Shown: positions 28,912 to 37,866 of the stretch, piece by piece | Numbering within the stretch: the first letter of the stretch is position 1 | Layout of the letters: each line of letters starts with the position of its first letter | Source of the DNA: Acinetobacter chengduensis | Lineage (GTDB): Bacteria; Pseudomonadota; Gammaproteobacteria; Pseudomonadales; Moraxellaceae | DNA: 64,000 bases | Assembly (NCBI RefSeq): GCF_003664645.1 | Contig: NZ_RCHC01000011.1 | Coordinates: forward strand, 1 to 64,000 | Direction of reading: 5' to 3' | Program-made: the position numbers and the translations under genes | The notes under the pieces: generated by a model | Told to the model about the DNA's origin: nothing | The model's input: the letters and a program-made list of their open reading frames with translations, nothing else | Databases searched by the model: none

Positions 28912-29080
28912 CCATTCACAACTTACCCTAAATATGCTCGATCATGTTTCTGCGAAAAACTAGACACATGACGGATTCAAACAGGTTTTGTGAATGGTAA
29001 AAGTTTTTGGTCACTTTTTAAAAAAAGTGACACAATGAGCTCCAAATATTTCAGTCACAACGGTAAGACTCTGCCTTACC
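28912..29080. promoter_or_regulatory. Dense inverted-repeat region before the phosphodiesterase gene
   Basis: CCATTCACAA (28912-28921) and its exact complement TTGTGAATGG (28988-28997); a 22-bp near-perfect palindrome GTCACTTTTT-AA-AAAAAGTGAC (29010-29031); and GGTAAG/CTTACC (29062-29080). No gene fits here. The sites could be operators for the gene at 29108. Confidence 0.4.
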
Positions 29081-29107
29081 ATTCATAATTTAAAAAATGG
29101 AATCACA

Positions 29108-29827
29108 ATGCAAATTATTGGACACCGTGGCGCACGTGGCGAAGCCCCAGAAAACACCCTAGCAGGTTTTCAATACATACATGATCTTGGTATCCGTGCT
29201 GTCGAATTTGATGTGCGCCAGCTCAAAGATGGCGAACTGGTGATTGTGCATGATGATAATTTCCTACGCACCACAGGCACAGCACAAGCACTGTATGAAT
29301 TAGACAGCACCCAACTCGCCCCATACAACCAAGCGCATATTTGGATGGATTGGGAAGCACAAATCACCCCAACCTTAAAACAAAGTCTGAAGGTCATGCA
29401 GGATTTTGAACATTTAGAAGTTGAAGTGAAAGCTGTAGAAACAACTGAACAGGCCATTGCGCTCGTGACCGAATTACAAACACAACTACAAGGCTTTGAA
29501 CAGACTGCGGTCATTACCAGCTTCGATCTTAAAATCCATCAAGCATTACAACAACAAAATTCAAATTTTAAACGTGGCCTACTGGTTGAAGAGGATATTG
29601 GAACTCTGGCCATTGAACAGGCTTTAAACCTAGACTGTTGCCAAATTGGATGGATGAACCAGCTCGCAACAGATGAGATCATTCAAGCCACACAAAATGC
29701 TGGGCTCAAAATTAGTGTATGGACTGTCAATGACGTAGCGCGTGCAAAGCAACTGCAACAATTAGGCATCAATGGTTTAATTACAGATTTCCCTAAACTT
29801 ATGTTGCAGCAATTGAATATCAGTTAA
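29108..29827 (+). CDS. Glycerophosphodiester phosphodiesterase (UgpQ-like)
   Basis: A 239-residue cytosolic TIM-barrel enzyme that splits glycerophosphodiesters into glycerol-3-phosphate and an alcohol. The catalytic N-terminus IIGHRGARGEAPENTL has the essential HR and the GxxPENT motif. VEFDVRQLKDGELVIVHDD supplies the metal-binding Glu/Asp and the second catalytic His. The end SVWTVNDVARAKQL and GLITDFP are typical. There is no signal peptide, so the substrates are intracellular. The gene is monocistronic, behind a repeat-rich upstream region. Confidence 0.93.
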   Translation: MQIIGHRGARGEAPENTLAGFQYIHDLGIRAVEFDVRQLKDGELVIVHDDNFLRTTGTAQALYELDSTQLAPYNQAHIWMDWEAQITPTLKQSLKVMQDFEHLEVEVKAVETTEQAIALVTELQTQLQGFEQTAVITSFDLKIHQALQQQNSNFKRGLLVEEDIGTLAIEQALNLDCCQIGWMNQLATDEIIQATQNAGLKISVWTVNDVARAKQLQQLGINGLITDFPKLMLQQLNIS

Positions 29828-30167
29828 TGGCAAATTATGACGCCAGTCTATTTAGCCTACAGAGCCATTGAACGATACAAAAACCAAGTAAAATACTGTG
29901 CTTAAAATGACCGTATGTCCATAAATTTTGCTATCTGTTTGGTGTATTTCAAGGCAATATAAAACGGCATATAGGCCACATACAGCATTGGCTTAGAAAG
30001 ATGTGAAATCATAGTTTTATTCTGTTACCGTTTAACGCAATACAACTGTACAATAATACTGTGAGTAGCATAAAGCTCATGCTAAGATGATGCCCTATTA
30101 ATCCATAATCTATTTATGGTTTTTAAATTCTGATATACCTCCCAAGGTTCTAGGAGTTAAGCTGGCG
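29828..30167. other. Intergenic region before the desaturase gene
   Basis: I find no gene or convincing terminator here. AGCAT/ATGCT (30067-30083) forms a small inverted repeat. AGGAG at 30152-30156 is the ribosome-binding site of the desaturase gene. No sigma70 promoter matches well. Confidence 0.35.
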
Positions 30168-31334
30168 ATGACCGCACCCCTACCTAAAGCACCAATCAAC
30201 TGGATTGCAGTTTTTGCACTGTTGTTTTTGCCACTGGTGGCAATTATTGCAATCCCCTTATATGCATACCACCATGATTTTAGCTTAGCTGCCTGGATCA
30301 GCATGTTTGTGCTGCTTGGCTTCAGTAGCTTGGGGATCACGGCGGGTTATCACCGCTTATGGGCACACCGTGCTTATGAAGCAACTTTACCTATGCAAAT
30401 CGTCTTGATGATCATGGGCACCTTTGCTGTACAAAATAGTATTCTATTTTGGGCTTCAGGCCACCGTACACATCACCGCCATGTAGATGATGTCGATCAT
30501 GATCCGTACTCAATCAACCGCGGTTTTTGGTTTGCACACATTGGTTGGATGCTTCGTGACTACAAATCAGGTGCTGCTAACTATAAAAATGCGCCCGATT
30601 TGCTGAATAGCAAATTGGTGATGTTCCAAGACAAATACTATGTTCCCTTAGTGATTGTAGTACATGCTGGTATTTTACTTCCGATCGGCTGGGCTGTAGG
30701 CGATGTTTGGGGGGTGTTGCTACTTGGCGGTTTGGTTCGTTTGATTCTCAGCCACCATGTCACCTTCTTCATTAACTCGCTATGCCACATGTGGGGTTCT
30801 CGTCCATATACTGATGAAAATACTGCACGTGACAACTTTGTGCTTGCCATTGCAACATGGGGTGAGGGTTATCACAATTACCACCATATTTTCCAATACG
30901 ATTATCGTAACGGTGTGAAATGGTGGCAGTATGATCCTACAAAGTGGTTGATCTGGACCTGCTCTAAATTAGGCTTAGCAAAAAACCTACGCCGTATTCC
31001 AAGCTTTAATATTAAAAAAGCTGAATTGGCCATGAAGTTTAAATATGCCGAACAAGATCTTGCCATTTATGGCCTAAATATGACGGACGATGTTGCAACA
31101 GCCAAACAACGTATTTCTCAAGAATACGATGCATTTTCTCAAACCTTGAATGACTGGGCAAAATTAAAAGAACAGGAAATTCAAGCTAAGAAAACTGCGG
31201 TGACTGAAAAAATTCATCAAATGGATGACAAGTTAAAACTCGAATTCCAATTGGTTGAACAGCGTCTATCACACCATCGTGTAACACTCACAACACTTAT
31301 GCGCAACATTAAAAAGAAAACAGTTACAGATTAA
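30168..31334 (+). CDS. Acyl-CoA (delta-9) fatty acid desaturase
   Basis: A 388-residue membrane di-iron enzyme that introduces a cis double bond into saturated acyl chains. All three histidine boxes are present: HRLWAH at 62-67, HRTHH at 99-103 and HNYHH at 236-240, separated by four hydrophobic helices. Unlike short family members it has a 110-residue C-terminal extension rich in charged helices (after FNIKKAELAMKFKYAEQDL). AGGAG precedes the ATG. It stands alone with its own terminator. Confidence 0.93.
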   Translation: MTAPLPKAPINWIAVFALLFLPLVAIIAIPLYAYHHDFSLAAWISMFVLLGFSSLGITAGYHRLWAHRAYEATLPMQIVLMIMGTFAVQNSILFWASGHRTHHRHVDDVDHDPYSINRGFWFAHIGWMLRDYKSGAANYKNAPDLLNSKLVMFQDKYYVPLVIVVHAGILLPIGWAVGDVWGVLLLGGLVRLILSHHVTFFINSLCHMWGSRPYTDENTARDNFVLAIATWGEGYHNYHHIFQYDYRNGVKWWQYDPTKWLIWTCSKLGLAKNLRRIPSFNIKKAELAMKFKYAEQDLAIYGLNMTDDVATAKQRISQEYDAFSQTLNDWAKLKEQEIQAKKTAVTEKIHQMDDKLKLEFQLVEQRLSHHRVTLTTLMRNIKKKTVTD

Positions 31335-31349
31335 TCTGTAGCAAACATC

Positions 31350-31375
31350 AAAGCCCCTCTCATGGGGCTTTTTTT
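31350..31375 (+). terminator. Terminator of the desaturase gene
   Basis: AAAGCCCC / GGGGCTTT stem with a 6-nt loop and a T run, 16 bp after the stop. Confidence 0.87.
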
Positions 31376-31539
31376 ATGCCTAATATTTTTAAGTTCAATA
31401 AACTGAATCTCTATGAATATCTTCAATTTCGATTGTTACAAATGAACTCAAATATCGCCCTTTTGTCTTCGCTTTAGCGCACAATAAGCCCATGAGCTTT
31501 GCTATAGTTTCTACATAATTTAAATTTTTAAAGATCATT

Positions 31540-32985
31540 ATGCAGTTCAATGCCCGCTACAACTCCCTGCCGTCTCGTCTTTACCATCACCAACAGCCTT
31601 CACCCTTAAAAGGTGCAAAAGCGGGTCATTTTAATGTTGCACTTGCAGATCAACTACAATGGTCTGATGCAGATAAAAAAGCATGGATAGAAATCTGTAG
31701 TGGTCAAAAAACCTTTGCTGAATTTGAACCTTTGGCCATGGTGTATGCAGGCCATCAATTTGGACAATGGGCTGGCCAATTGGGCGATGGACGTGGCTTA
31801 TTGATTGCACAAATACTGGATAAAAAAGCTCAGACCATAGATCTACATTTAAAGGGTGCTGGCTCAACTCCTTACTCACGCATGGGCGATGGACGTGCCG
31901 TATTACGTTCTACCATTCGTGAATATTTAGCAGGTCATGCACTAAATAGCTTAGGTGTTGCTTCCAGTAATGCCGTTGGCTTTACCAGTTCAGAGCAAGG
32001 CGTACAACGCGAAAAATTAGAACTGGGTGCCATGATGCTCCGCACTTCAGACTGTCATATTCGCTTGGGACACTTTGAATGGATTAATCAGTATCAAGCT
32101 GATTTACTGCCTGAATTTACTCAAAAATGTATTGAGTGGCATTACCCTGAATGCTTAGATGCAGAGCAACCTATTCTAGCATTTGCCACTCAAGTGATTC
32201 AGCGCACAGCCGTCATGATTGCCAAATGGCAATTGGTCGGCTTTGCACATGGCGTGATGAACACCGATAACCTCAATATTACTGGCTCTACTTTAGATTT
32301 CGGTCCTTATGGTTTTATGGAACGTTTCCGCCCCAATTGGATTAATAATCATTCGGATTACCAAGGTCGCTATACCTACCAACAGCAACCAAGTATTGGA
32401 CATTGGAACCTATGGCAATGGTTAAATAATTTAGTGCCACTTTGCCCTAAAGGTTATGACAAAGAGCAGTGGAAAGAAGACTTAGCCAAATGTTTAGAAC
32501 ACTTTGAGCTAACGTTTTTAGAACATTATCAGTTGGGTTTAAGCCAAAAAATGAGCTTACCAAGTTTCCACAAAGACAGCTTTGACTGTGCAATGGCATT
32601 TTTAGGTATTTTGCAAACAGAACAACTCGATTACACTCAAAGCTTTATTCGTCTGCAAAATCATGAATATGAAGCCATTAAAGATGATTGCTTAGACCGT
32701 CGCGCTTTTGAAAGTTTCTTAGCCCAATATCAAAGCATCCGTGAACATCAAGACACTCATGCATTAGATGCTGAAATGAAAATGGCTAATCCACAGTATA
32801 TTTTGCGCAATCACATGGCGCAAAAAGCCATTGAACTGGCAGAGCGCAATGATTTCTCAGAGGTAGACCGCTTGTTTACGCTACTTAGTCAGCCTTTCAC
32901 TCGACAGCCTGAGCGAGAAACTGAAGCTGACTTAGGGCCATTAGCCAGCGATGTACCTGAAGTGATGGTGAGTTGCTCGTCTTAA
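31540..32985 (+). CDS. selO: Protein adenylyltransferase SelO (YdiU family)
   Basis: A 481-residue pseudokinase that transfers AMP to Ser/Thr/Tyr of proteins and is linked to redox control. Diagnostic stretches: YAGHQFGQWAGQLGDGR near residue 70, the ATP-binding HLKGAGSTPYSRMGDGRAVL, and the catalytic/metal region HGVMNTDNLNITGSTLDFGPYGFM. Length is normal for the family. The selenocysteine found near the end of some eukaryotic members is not expected here; the C-terminus ends in VSCSS with an ordinary TGC cysteine. A cluster of DnaA boxes follows the stop. Confidence 0.94.
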   Translation: MQFNARYNSLPSRLYHHQQPSPLKGAKAGHFNVALADQLQWSDADKKAWIEICSGQKTFAEFEPLAMVYAGHQFGQWAGQLGDGRGLLIAQILDKKAQTIDLHLKGAGSTPYSRMGDGRAVLRSTIREYLAGHALNSLGVASSNAVGFTSSEQGVQREKLELGAMMLRTSDCHIRLGHFEWINQYQADLLPEFTQKCIEWHYPECLDAEQPILAFATQVIQRTAVMIAKWQLVGFAHGVMNTDNLNITGSTLDFGPYGFMERFRPNWINNHSDYQGRYTYQQQPSIGHWNLWQWLNNLVPLCPKGYDKEQWKEDLAKCLEHFELTFLEHYQLGLSQKMSLPSFHKDSFDCAMAFLGILQTEQLDYTQSFIRLQNHEYEAIKDDCLDRRAFESFLAQYQSIREHQDTHALDAEMKMANPQYILRNHMAQKAIELAERNDFSEVDRLFTLLSQPFTRQPERETEADLGPLASDVPEVMVSCSS

Positions 32986-32988
32986 TAT

Positions 32989-33040
32989 CTATCCACAGAG
33001 CTGTTTAAAATTGTGGATAATCTAGACATTATCCACAATT
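32989..33040. promoter_or_regulatory. Cluster of DnaA boxes
   Basis: Two exact consensus DnaA boxes in inverted orientation, TGTGGATAA (33012-33020) and TTATCCACA (33029-33037), lie within a 13-bp inverted repeat with a 6-nt centre. A near-match CTATCCACA is at 32989-32997. The hairpin lacks a T run, so it is not a good terminator. DnaA binding is inferred from the consensus. Confidence 0.55.
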
Positions 33041-33060
33041 AAATTGAGTCGTCTTTGCTT

Positions 33061-33429
33061 ATGCCCCTACACCAACTTGCCATGCAGGTGGCTTTAAAAC
33101 TACCTGAAGTGACCATTACACAGCCTTTTGGTGAAGGCTGTGATGTATTTAAAGTAATGGATAAAGTCTTTATGCTGAGCTTTCATTTGCAAGGCAAAGC
33201 TGCCATCAATTTAAAGGTGCTGCCAGACAATGGCATTATGCTCAGAGATATTTATCCTTATATCCAAACAGGCTGGCACATGAATAAACGCCATTGGATT
33301 TCCGTTTATGCCCACGAAGAAATGGATATAGATTTAGTACAAGAATTGGTACTTAACTCTTACAACTTGGTGGTATCGAAGCTCAGAAAAATTCAGCAAC
33401 AACGCATTGAGCTACTTCGCCAGCTATGA
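33061..33429 (+). CDS. MmcQ/YjbR-family protein
   Basis: 122 residues from the ATG at 33061; a TTG at 33055 is also possible. The family pattern is visible: an early LPEVTITQPFGEGCDVFKVMDKVFML, then AINLKVLPDN, and GWHMNKRHWISVY in the second half, followed by a helix rich in Leu/Gln. MmcQ/YjbR proteins have a CyaY-like fold and a proposed but unproven DNA-binding role. It sits directly beyond a DnaA-box cluster. Confidence 0.83.
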   Translation: MPLHQLAMQVALKLPEVTITQPFGEGCDVFKVMDKVFMLSFHLQGKAAINLKVLPDNGIMLRDIYPYIQTGWHMNKRHWISVYAHEEMDIDLVQELVLNSYNLVVSKLRKIQQQRIELLRQL

Positions 33430-33623
33430 CACACTTTTAACAATGAGTTTCCCATTTAAAAGCCAAAATAAAAAAGTATCTTGCTCAACTAAAATTCATA
33501 TCAATTAGATCACCAGCAATCTGAACGTTTTGAACAAGAATTTAAAAAAAATTGAAATTTCAATCGATCATTCTCCAATTAAAGTTAGAATCACCCCAAA
33601 TTAAATGATTAGCTATTTTATTT

Positions 33624-35543
33624 ATGCAATTCAGACACGATATCAATGGATTACGCGCCATAGCTGTATTGGCCGTTGTCATTTTCCATTTTAATCCACA
33701 ATGGCTGAGCGGTGGCTTCGCAGGCGTCGATGTTTTCTTTGTCATTTCTGGCTTCTTGATGACCGCCATTATTTTTAGTGGTATTGAAAAGAACACATTT
33801 AATTTATTTAAATTTTATACCGCACGTGCAAACCGTATTATCCCAGTGCTTGCGATAATGATTGCCGTACTACTGACCTTTGGTTGGTTCTATTTAGCAC
33901 CCGTTGACTATAAAGATTTAGGAAGACAAGTCGAAAAAAGCGCCTTCTTTATGACCAACGTGCACTTTTCAAAAGGCGGTGGATATTTTGATACAGCTGA
34001 GCATACAAAATGGTTATTGCATACGTGGTCTTTATCGGTTGAATGGCAATTTTACATTGTTTTTCCCATCATTATTTTAACGCTTAAAAAGTATTTAAGT
34101 TTAGCTAACTTAAAACGCGTAGTGCTTGGGCTGTTTTTAGCCAGCTTTATTTATGGTATTTATGCAACCTTTAAAGACAGCAAAACGGCCTATTTTTTAC
34201 TCACTAGCCGTGCTTGGGAAATGCTACTGGGTGGTTTAGCCTTCCTGTATCCATGGTCACTCAAAAATCAAAGACTTCAATTAACGACTCAATATTTAGG
34301 GCTGGTGCTGATTTTAGCATCCTATATCTTTATCTCTAAAGACACACTTTGGCCGGGTTATATGGCCCTTATTCCGGTTCTAGGTGCTTATTTAATTATT
34401 GTGAGCAACTACCAGCAAAATTTAATCATTAATAATCCTGTCTTTAACCATATTGGTAAATGGTCTTACTCAATCTATGTTTGGCATTGGCCATTGGTTG
34501 TTTTAGGTTTTTATTTCAGCCTCGAAAATTGGTGGATGTATGGTATACCACTTTCAATTATATTGGGTTTCTTCAGTTATCACGCGATTGAAAAACTTCA
34601 TTTCCCTCGCTATTCATCTTGGAAAGAAATCTATAAAGTTAAAGCGCTTTATCTTGCTTTATTTCTTTTAGGCTTTGGTCATTTCCTCAAAACTAATGAT
34701 GGCGTAGATTCACGACTTCCAGAGGTCGCTAAAATCGCCAATGCGGAAATCAAAAACGATAACCCTTATGATTGTGATCAACCAAAATTACACGAATGTG
34801 TTATTGGTAACCCATCTAAAATTAATGCTCTAATTATTGGTGATAGTCACGCCAACTCTTTAATTACCTCTCTTTCTTCTATTTTCAATACCAAGTCAGA
34901 AGGAATAGTTGCCTTAGCGAGTTCTGCCTGTCCATTTATTCCAAATATCAATTTTTACGACAAAAAAAGTCGTTGCCCTGAAATTAATCAGCAACGTAGT
35001 GATTTAATTGCCTCTAAAAAATATGAAAATATTCCTATTGTTTTAGTTGCACGATATCCAGGTTATTTAATTGGCGAAAATGATCCAGACCGTATAGACT
35101 TGAAAGAGTCAAAACCGACCATTTATTTTGGTACAGAGAAAAATACATCTCATGCTGAATTATTTGCTTCATTTCAGAAAAATTTAACGCAGCAGTTATG
35201 TCAGCTTTCTAAGACAAATCCCGTCTATATTGTGCAACCTATTCCAGAGGTTGGGTTCAATTTACCGCAAAGAATTATTAAAAATATATTCTACAACCGT
35301 AATGAAAAAATCTTTATTTCATACGATGCCTATGTAAAAAGAAATGGAGAAATCCGTACCATTATTCAGCAAAGTGCGGCGCAGTGTCAGGTGAAAGTCT
35401 TAGACCCTTCATTAATATTATGTAAAGGAAAAGAATGTATTTCTGAATATCAAGGTCGTCCGATTTATCGTGATAGCGATCATCTAAGTGAGCATGGCAA
35501 TAAGCTGTTAATACCAATGTTTAAAGAAGCATTTAATCCATAA
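33624..35543 (+). CDS. Acyltransferase-3 / SGNH-domain O-acetyltransferase (OafA type)
   Basis: 639 residues. The N-terminal 370 form an acyltransferase-3 membrane domain with about ten helices: FRHDINGLRAIAVLAVVIFH carries the catalytic HD/R start, and FFVISGFLMT follows. The C-terminal periplasmic SGNH esterase-like domain has GDSHANS for the Ser block and DSDHLSEHG for the Asp-x-x-His block. Such fusions O-acetylate cell-surface glycans; the acceptor cannot be named. It is not next to a polysaccharide gene cluster. A long terminator hairpin follows. Confidence 0.9.
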   Translation: MQFRHDINGLRAIAVLAVVIFHFNPQWLSGGFAGVDVFFVISGFLMTAIIFSGIEKNTFNLFKFYTARANRIIPVLAIMIAVLLTFGWFYLAPVDYKDLGRQVEKSAFFMTNVHFSKGGGYFDTAEHTKWLLHTWSLSVEWQFYIVFPIIILTLKKYLSLANLKRVVLGLFLASFIYGIYATFKDSKTAYFLLTSRAWEMLLGGLAFLYPWSLKNQRLQLTTQYLGLVLILASYIFISKDTLWPGYMALIPVLGAYLIIVSNYQQNLIINNPVFNHIGKWSYSIYVWHWPLVVLGFYFSLENWWMYGIPLSIILGFFSYHAIEKLHFPRYSSWKEIYKVKALYLALFLLGFGHFLKTNDGVDSRLPEVAKIANAEIKNDNPYDCDQPKLHECVIGNPSKINALIIGDSHANSLITSLSSIFNTKSEGIVALASSACPFIPNINFYDKKSRCPEINQQRSDLIASKKYENIPIVLVARYPGYLIGENDPDRIDLKESKPTIYFGTEKNTSHAELFASFQKNLTQQLCQLSKTNPVYIVQPIPEVGFNLPQRIIKNIFYNRNEKIFISYDAYVKRNGEIRTIIQQSAAQCQVKVLDPSLILCKGKECISEYQGRPIYRDSDHLSEHGNKLLIPMFKEAFNP

Positions 35544-35550
35544 ACATTAA

Positions 35551-35597
35551 AAAGTGCCCAAATGGCTTGTATTATTCCAAGTCATTTAGGCACTTTT
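35551..35597 (+). terminator. Terminator of the acyltransferase gene
   Basis: A long imperfect hairpin (AAGTGCC-AAATG-CTTG pairing with CAAG-CATTT-GGCACTT, two mismatches) followed by T's, just after the stop at 35543. Confidence 0.8.
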
Positions 35598-35674
35598 GTA
35601 TGAGGTGCTATAAGCTATAGATTTTCAGTCTATTTAGATATTCAACAGCAAAGTCACGCAAAGTGAATCAACAA

Positions 35675-37030
35675 TTAAGCCTTCTTTAACTGTATTGCTT
35701 TAAATAAAATAAAAAGTAGCAAAATCCACAGTGGTTGCATCAACACAGACAGCATGAAACCCTGATTCCACATAATGTATAAAATCATCAGCATGAAAGC
35801 CAAAACAAAGTAATTAGTGAATGGCGCAAATAATGCTGGAAACTTCGTGTGAATCCCTTGCTGTTGCATGGCCTTTCTAAATTTCAAATGAATCAAACTA
35901 ATGAGCATCCAATTCAATACTGCAGCACTCACCACAATATAAATTAAATAACTTAAGGCTTTTTCTGGAACAAAATAATTCAACAATACACAGCCAAAAA
36001 TCAGCAATGCTGAAAATAATACGGCGGCAATCGGCGTACCATATTTATTCACCTGTTTAAACGCTTTTGGCGCATTACCCTGCTCTGCCAAGCCTAACAG
36101 CATACGACTATTGGCATACATCCCACTATTACAAACAGAAATGGATGCCGTCAAAATAATAAAATTGAGTAAATGTGCGGCCCAATCAATCCCCATCTGA
36201 TTAAAAATCATGACAAAAGGACTATGGTCTAAACCACCCAGTTTAAGCTGATTCCATGGTACCAGTGAGAGTAAAATCGCCAGTGAACAGATGTAAAACA
36301 GAAATACCCGAATCACAGTCTGATTTACAGCTTTAGGAATGTTTTGATCTGGATTTTCAGTCTCAGCAGCCGCCATACTGATTAGCTCAATACCACCAAA
36401 AGCAAACATCATAAAGGCCAGCATGTAGAACAGCCCATCAAAACCATGTGGGAAAAAGCCCCCATGCGCCCATAAATTACTGATTGAGGCTGTTGAATCT
36501 GCACCAGCAGTCAATAACAGATACACACCAAAAATAATCATGGCCACAATAGCCACAACCTTAATCATGGACAACCAAAACTCTGATTCTGCATACAGTT
36601 TTACATTGGCTAAATTGGCAAGTGTAATCACCGCAAAAAACACCATCACTGATACCCACGCAGGAATATGAGGCCACCAATAATTTACATATTTACCAAT
36701 GGCTGTCAGCTCGGTCATCACCACTAAAATGTACAAAATCCAGTAGTTCCAACCTGTTAAAAAGCCTGCAAAATTACCCCAATATTTAAAGGCGAAATAA
36801 CTGAATGAACCTGTCACTGGCTCTTGTACAATCATTTCACCCAGCTGGCGCATAATTAAAAAGGCAATCAAACCCCCAATCAAATACCCTAAAATGATTG
36901 AAGGCCCAGCCGATTCAATAATATGTGCAGAACCTAAAAATAGGCCTGTACCAATTGCACCGCCCATGGCAATCAACTGAATATGGCGATTTTTTAATCT
37001 GCGTTGCAGTTGAGGCATCTCGCTACTCAC
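35675..37030 (-). CDS. APC-family amino acid permease
   Basis: A 451-residue inner-membrane symporter with about twelve helices. The N-terminus LQRRLKNRHIQLIAMGGAIGTGLFLGS is the hallmark of the bacterial amino-acid transporter branch (AroP/PheP/CycA/AnsP). FAFGGIELISMAAAETENPDQNIPKA is the consensus region between helices 6 and 7. The substrate cannot be fixed from sequence. The apparent start is GTG at 37030; an ATG four codons later (37018) is possible. It is separated from baeR by a terminator and a small TGGCTTG/CAAGCCA hairpin (37094-37109). Confidence 0.88.
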   Translation of the reverse strand: MSSEMPQLQRRLKNRHIQLIAMGGAIGTGLFLGSAHIIESAGPSIILGYLIGGLIAFLIMRQLGEMIVQEPVTGSFSYFAFKYWGNFAGFLTGWNYWILYILVVMTELTAIGKYVNYWWPHIPAWVSVMVFFAVITLANLANVKLYAESEFWLSMIKVVAIVAMIIFGVYLLLTAGADSTASISNLWAHGGFFPHGFDGLFYMLAFMMFAFGGIELISMAAAETENPDQNIPKAVNQTVIRVFLFYICSLAILLSLVPWNQLKLGGLDHSPFVMIFNQMGIDWAAHLLNFIILTASISVCNSGMYANSRMLLGLAEQGNAPKAFKQVNKYGTPIAAVLFSALLIFGCVLLNYFVPEKALSYLIYIVVSAAVLNWMLISLIHLKFRKAMQQQGIHTKFPALFAPFTNYFVLAFMLMILYIMWNQGFMLSVLMQPLWILLLFILFKAIQLKKA

Positions 37031-37111
37031 AACACGTTCTCATCTGATAAAAAAGTGGATTGTAAATCTTTTTCGCCTTGTTATGCTGCATTGTGGCTTG
37101 CTCAAGCCAAT

Positions 37112-37143
37112 AAAAAAGCGAACACATTTGCATGTATTCGCCT
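37112..37143 (-). terminator. Terminator of the baeSR unit
   Basis: GCGAACACAT / ATGTATTCGC (one mismatch) with loop TTGC. On the minus strand a run of six T follows. It lies 20 bp past the baeR stop. Confidence 0.8.
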
Positions 37144-37162
37144 TTTAATTTTCTAAATATCT

Positions 37163-37849
37163 TTAATCTTCAGGATATTCAAAACGATAACCCACACCAT
37201 ATACTGCTTGAATCCACTCATGGCGGTTACCCGTTTCAGCAGCTTCTGAAATTTTACGGCGTAAGTTTTTAATATGGCTGTCGATCACACGGTCAGCAAC
37301 ATCAAAACTGTCTGGGTTAATGTGATCGAGCAACTGCGCACGTGAATACACTTGCCCCACATGCTCCAAAAACAGCTCTAATAAACGAAACTCTGTTGGT
37401 GTTAAATTCAGGGACTTTTGCTGATACCACACACGTTGCTGGCCTTTGTCCATACGGAACAAATCATTACTTTCAGGCTCAGCTTTACGTTCTAAACGAC
37501 GCAATACCGCTTGTACGCGTGCAACCAATTCTTTCGGGCTAAATGGCTTACAAACATAATCATCTGCACCCATGTTTAAACCCAATACACGGTCAATTTC
37601 TTCAGTACGTGCAGTCACCATAATAATTGGAAGATCTGACTGCTCACGCACTTTACGGCAAATGGTCAGGCCATCCATACGTGGCACCATCAAATCTAAA
37701 ATCATCAGACTCGGTTTACGCTGCGTAAAACTCTCATAGGCCTCTTGGCCATCATGAAACATGCTCACTTCAAAGCCTGCGGCTTCCAAATAATCACGCA
37801 CCAGTTGTGCAAGTTCTACTTCATCTTCAACCAGCATAATATGTTTCAT
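37163..37849 (-). CDS. baeR: Response regulator BaeR (OmpR family)
   Basis: 228 residues. The receiver domain has the acidic pocket (VEDE), phospho-acceptor Asp52 in LMILDLMVPRMDG, and the TAR and CKPFSPKEL switch residues. The C-terminal winged helix (LTPTEFRLLELFLEH, RVIDSHIKNLRRKI, VYGVGYRFEYPE) is OmpR-type. It follows the histidine kinase gene by 17 bp. In A. baumannii BaeSR responds to envelope stress and drug exposure and influences the AdeABC and other efflux pumps. Confidence 0.93.
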   Translation of the reverse strand: MKHIMLVEDEVELAQLVRDYLEAAGFEVSMFHDGQEAYESFTQRKPSLMILDLMVPRMDGLTICRKVREQSDLPIIMVTARTEEIDRVLGLNMGADDYVCKPFSPKELVARVQAVLRRLERKAEPESNDLFRMDKGQQRVWYQQKSLNLTPTEFRLLELFLEHVGQVYSRAQLLDHINPDSFDVADRVIDSHIKNLRRKISEAAETGNRHEWIQAVYGVGYRFEYPED

Positions 37850-37866
37850 AAATGCTTATTTTCCTT

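Noticed and set aside
33007..33042. The selO-downstream palindrome as a rho-independent terminator
   Set aside because: No T run follows on either strand, and both arms are exact DnaA boxes, so it is reported as a DnaA-box cluster instead.
33443..33508. A 21-codon frame starting MSFPFKSQNKK upstream of the acyltransferase gene
   Set aside because: It is too short, without a ribosome-binding site or recognisable feature.
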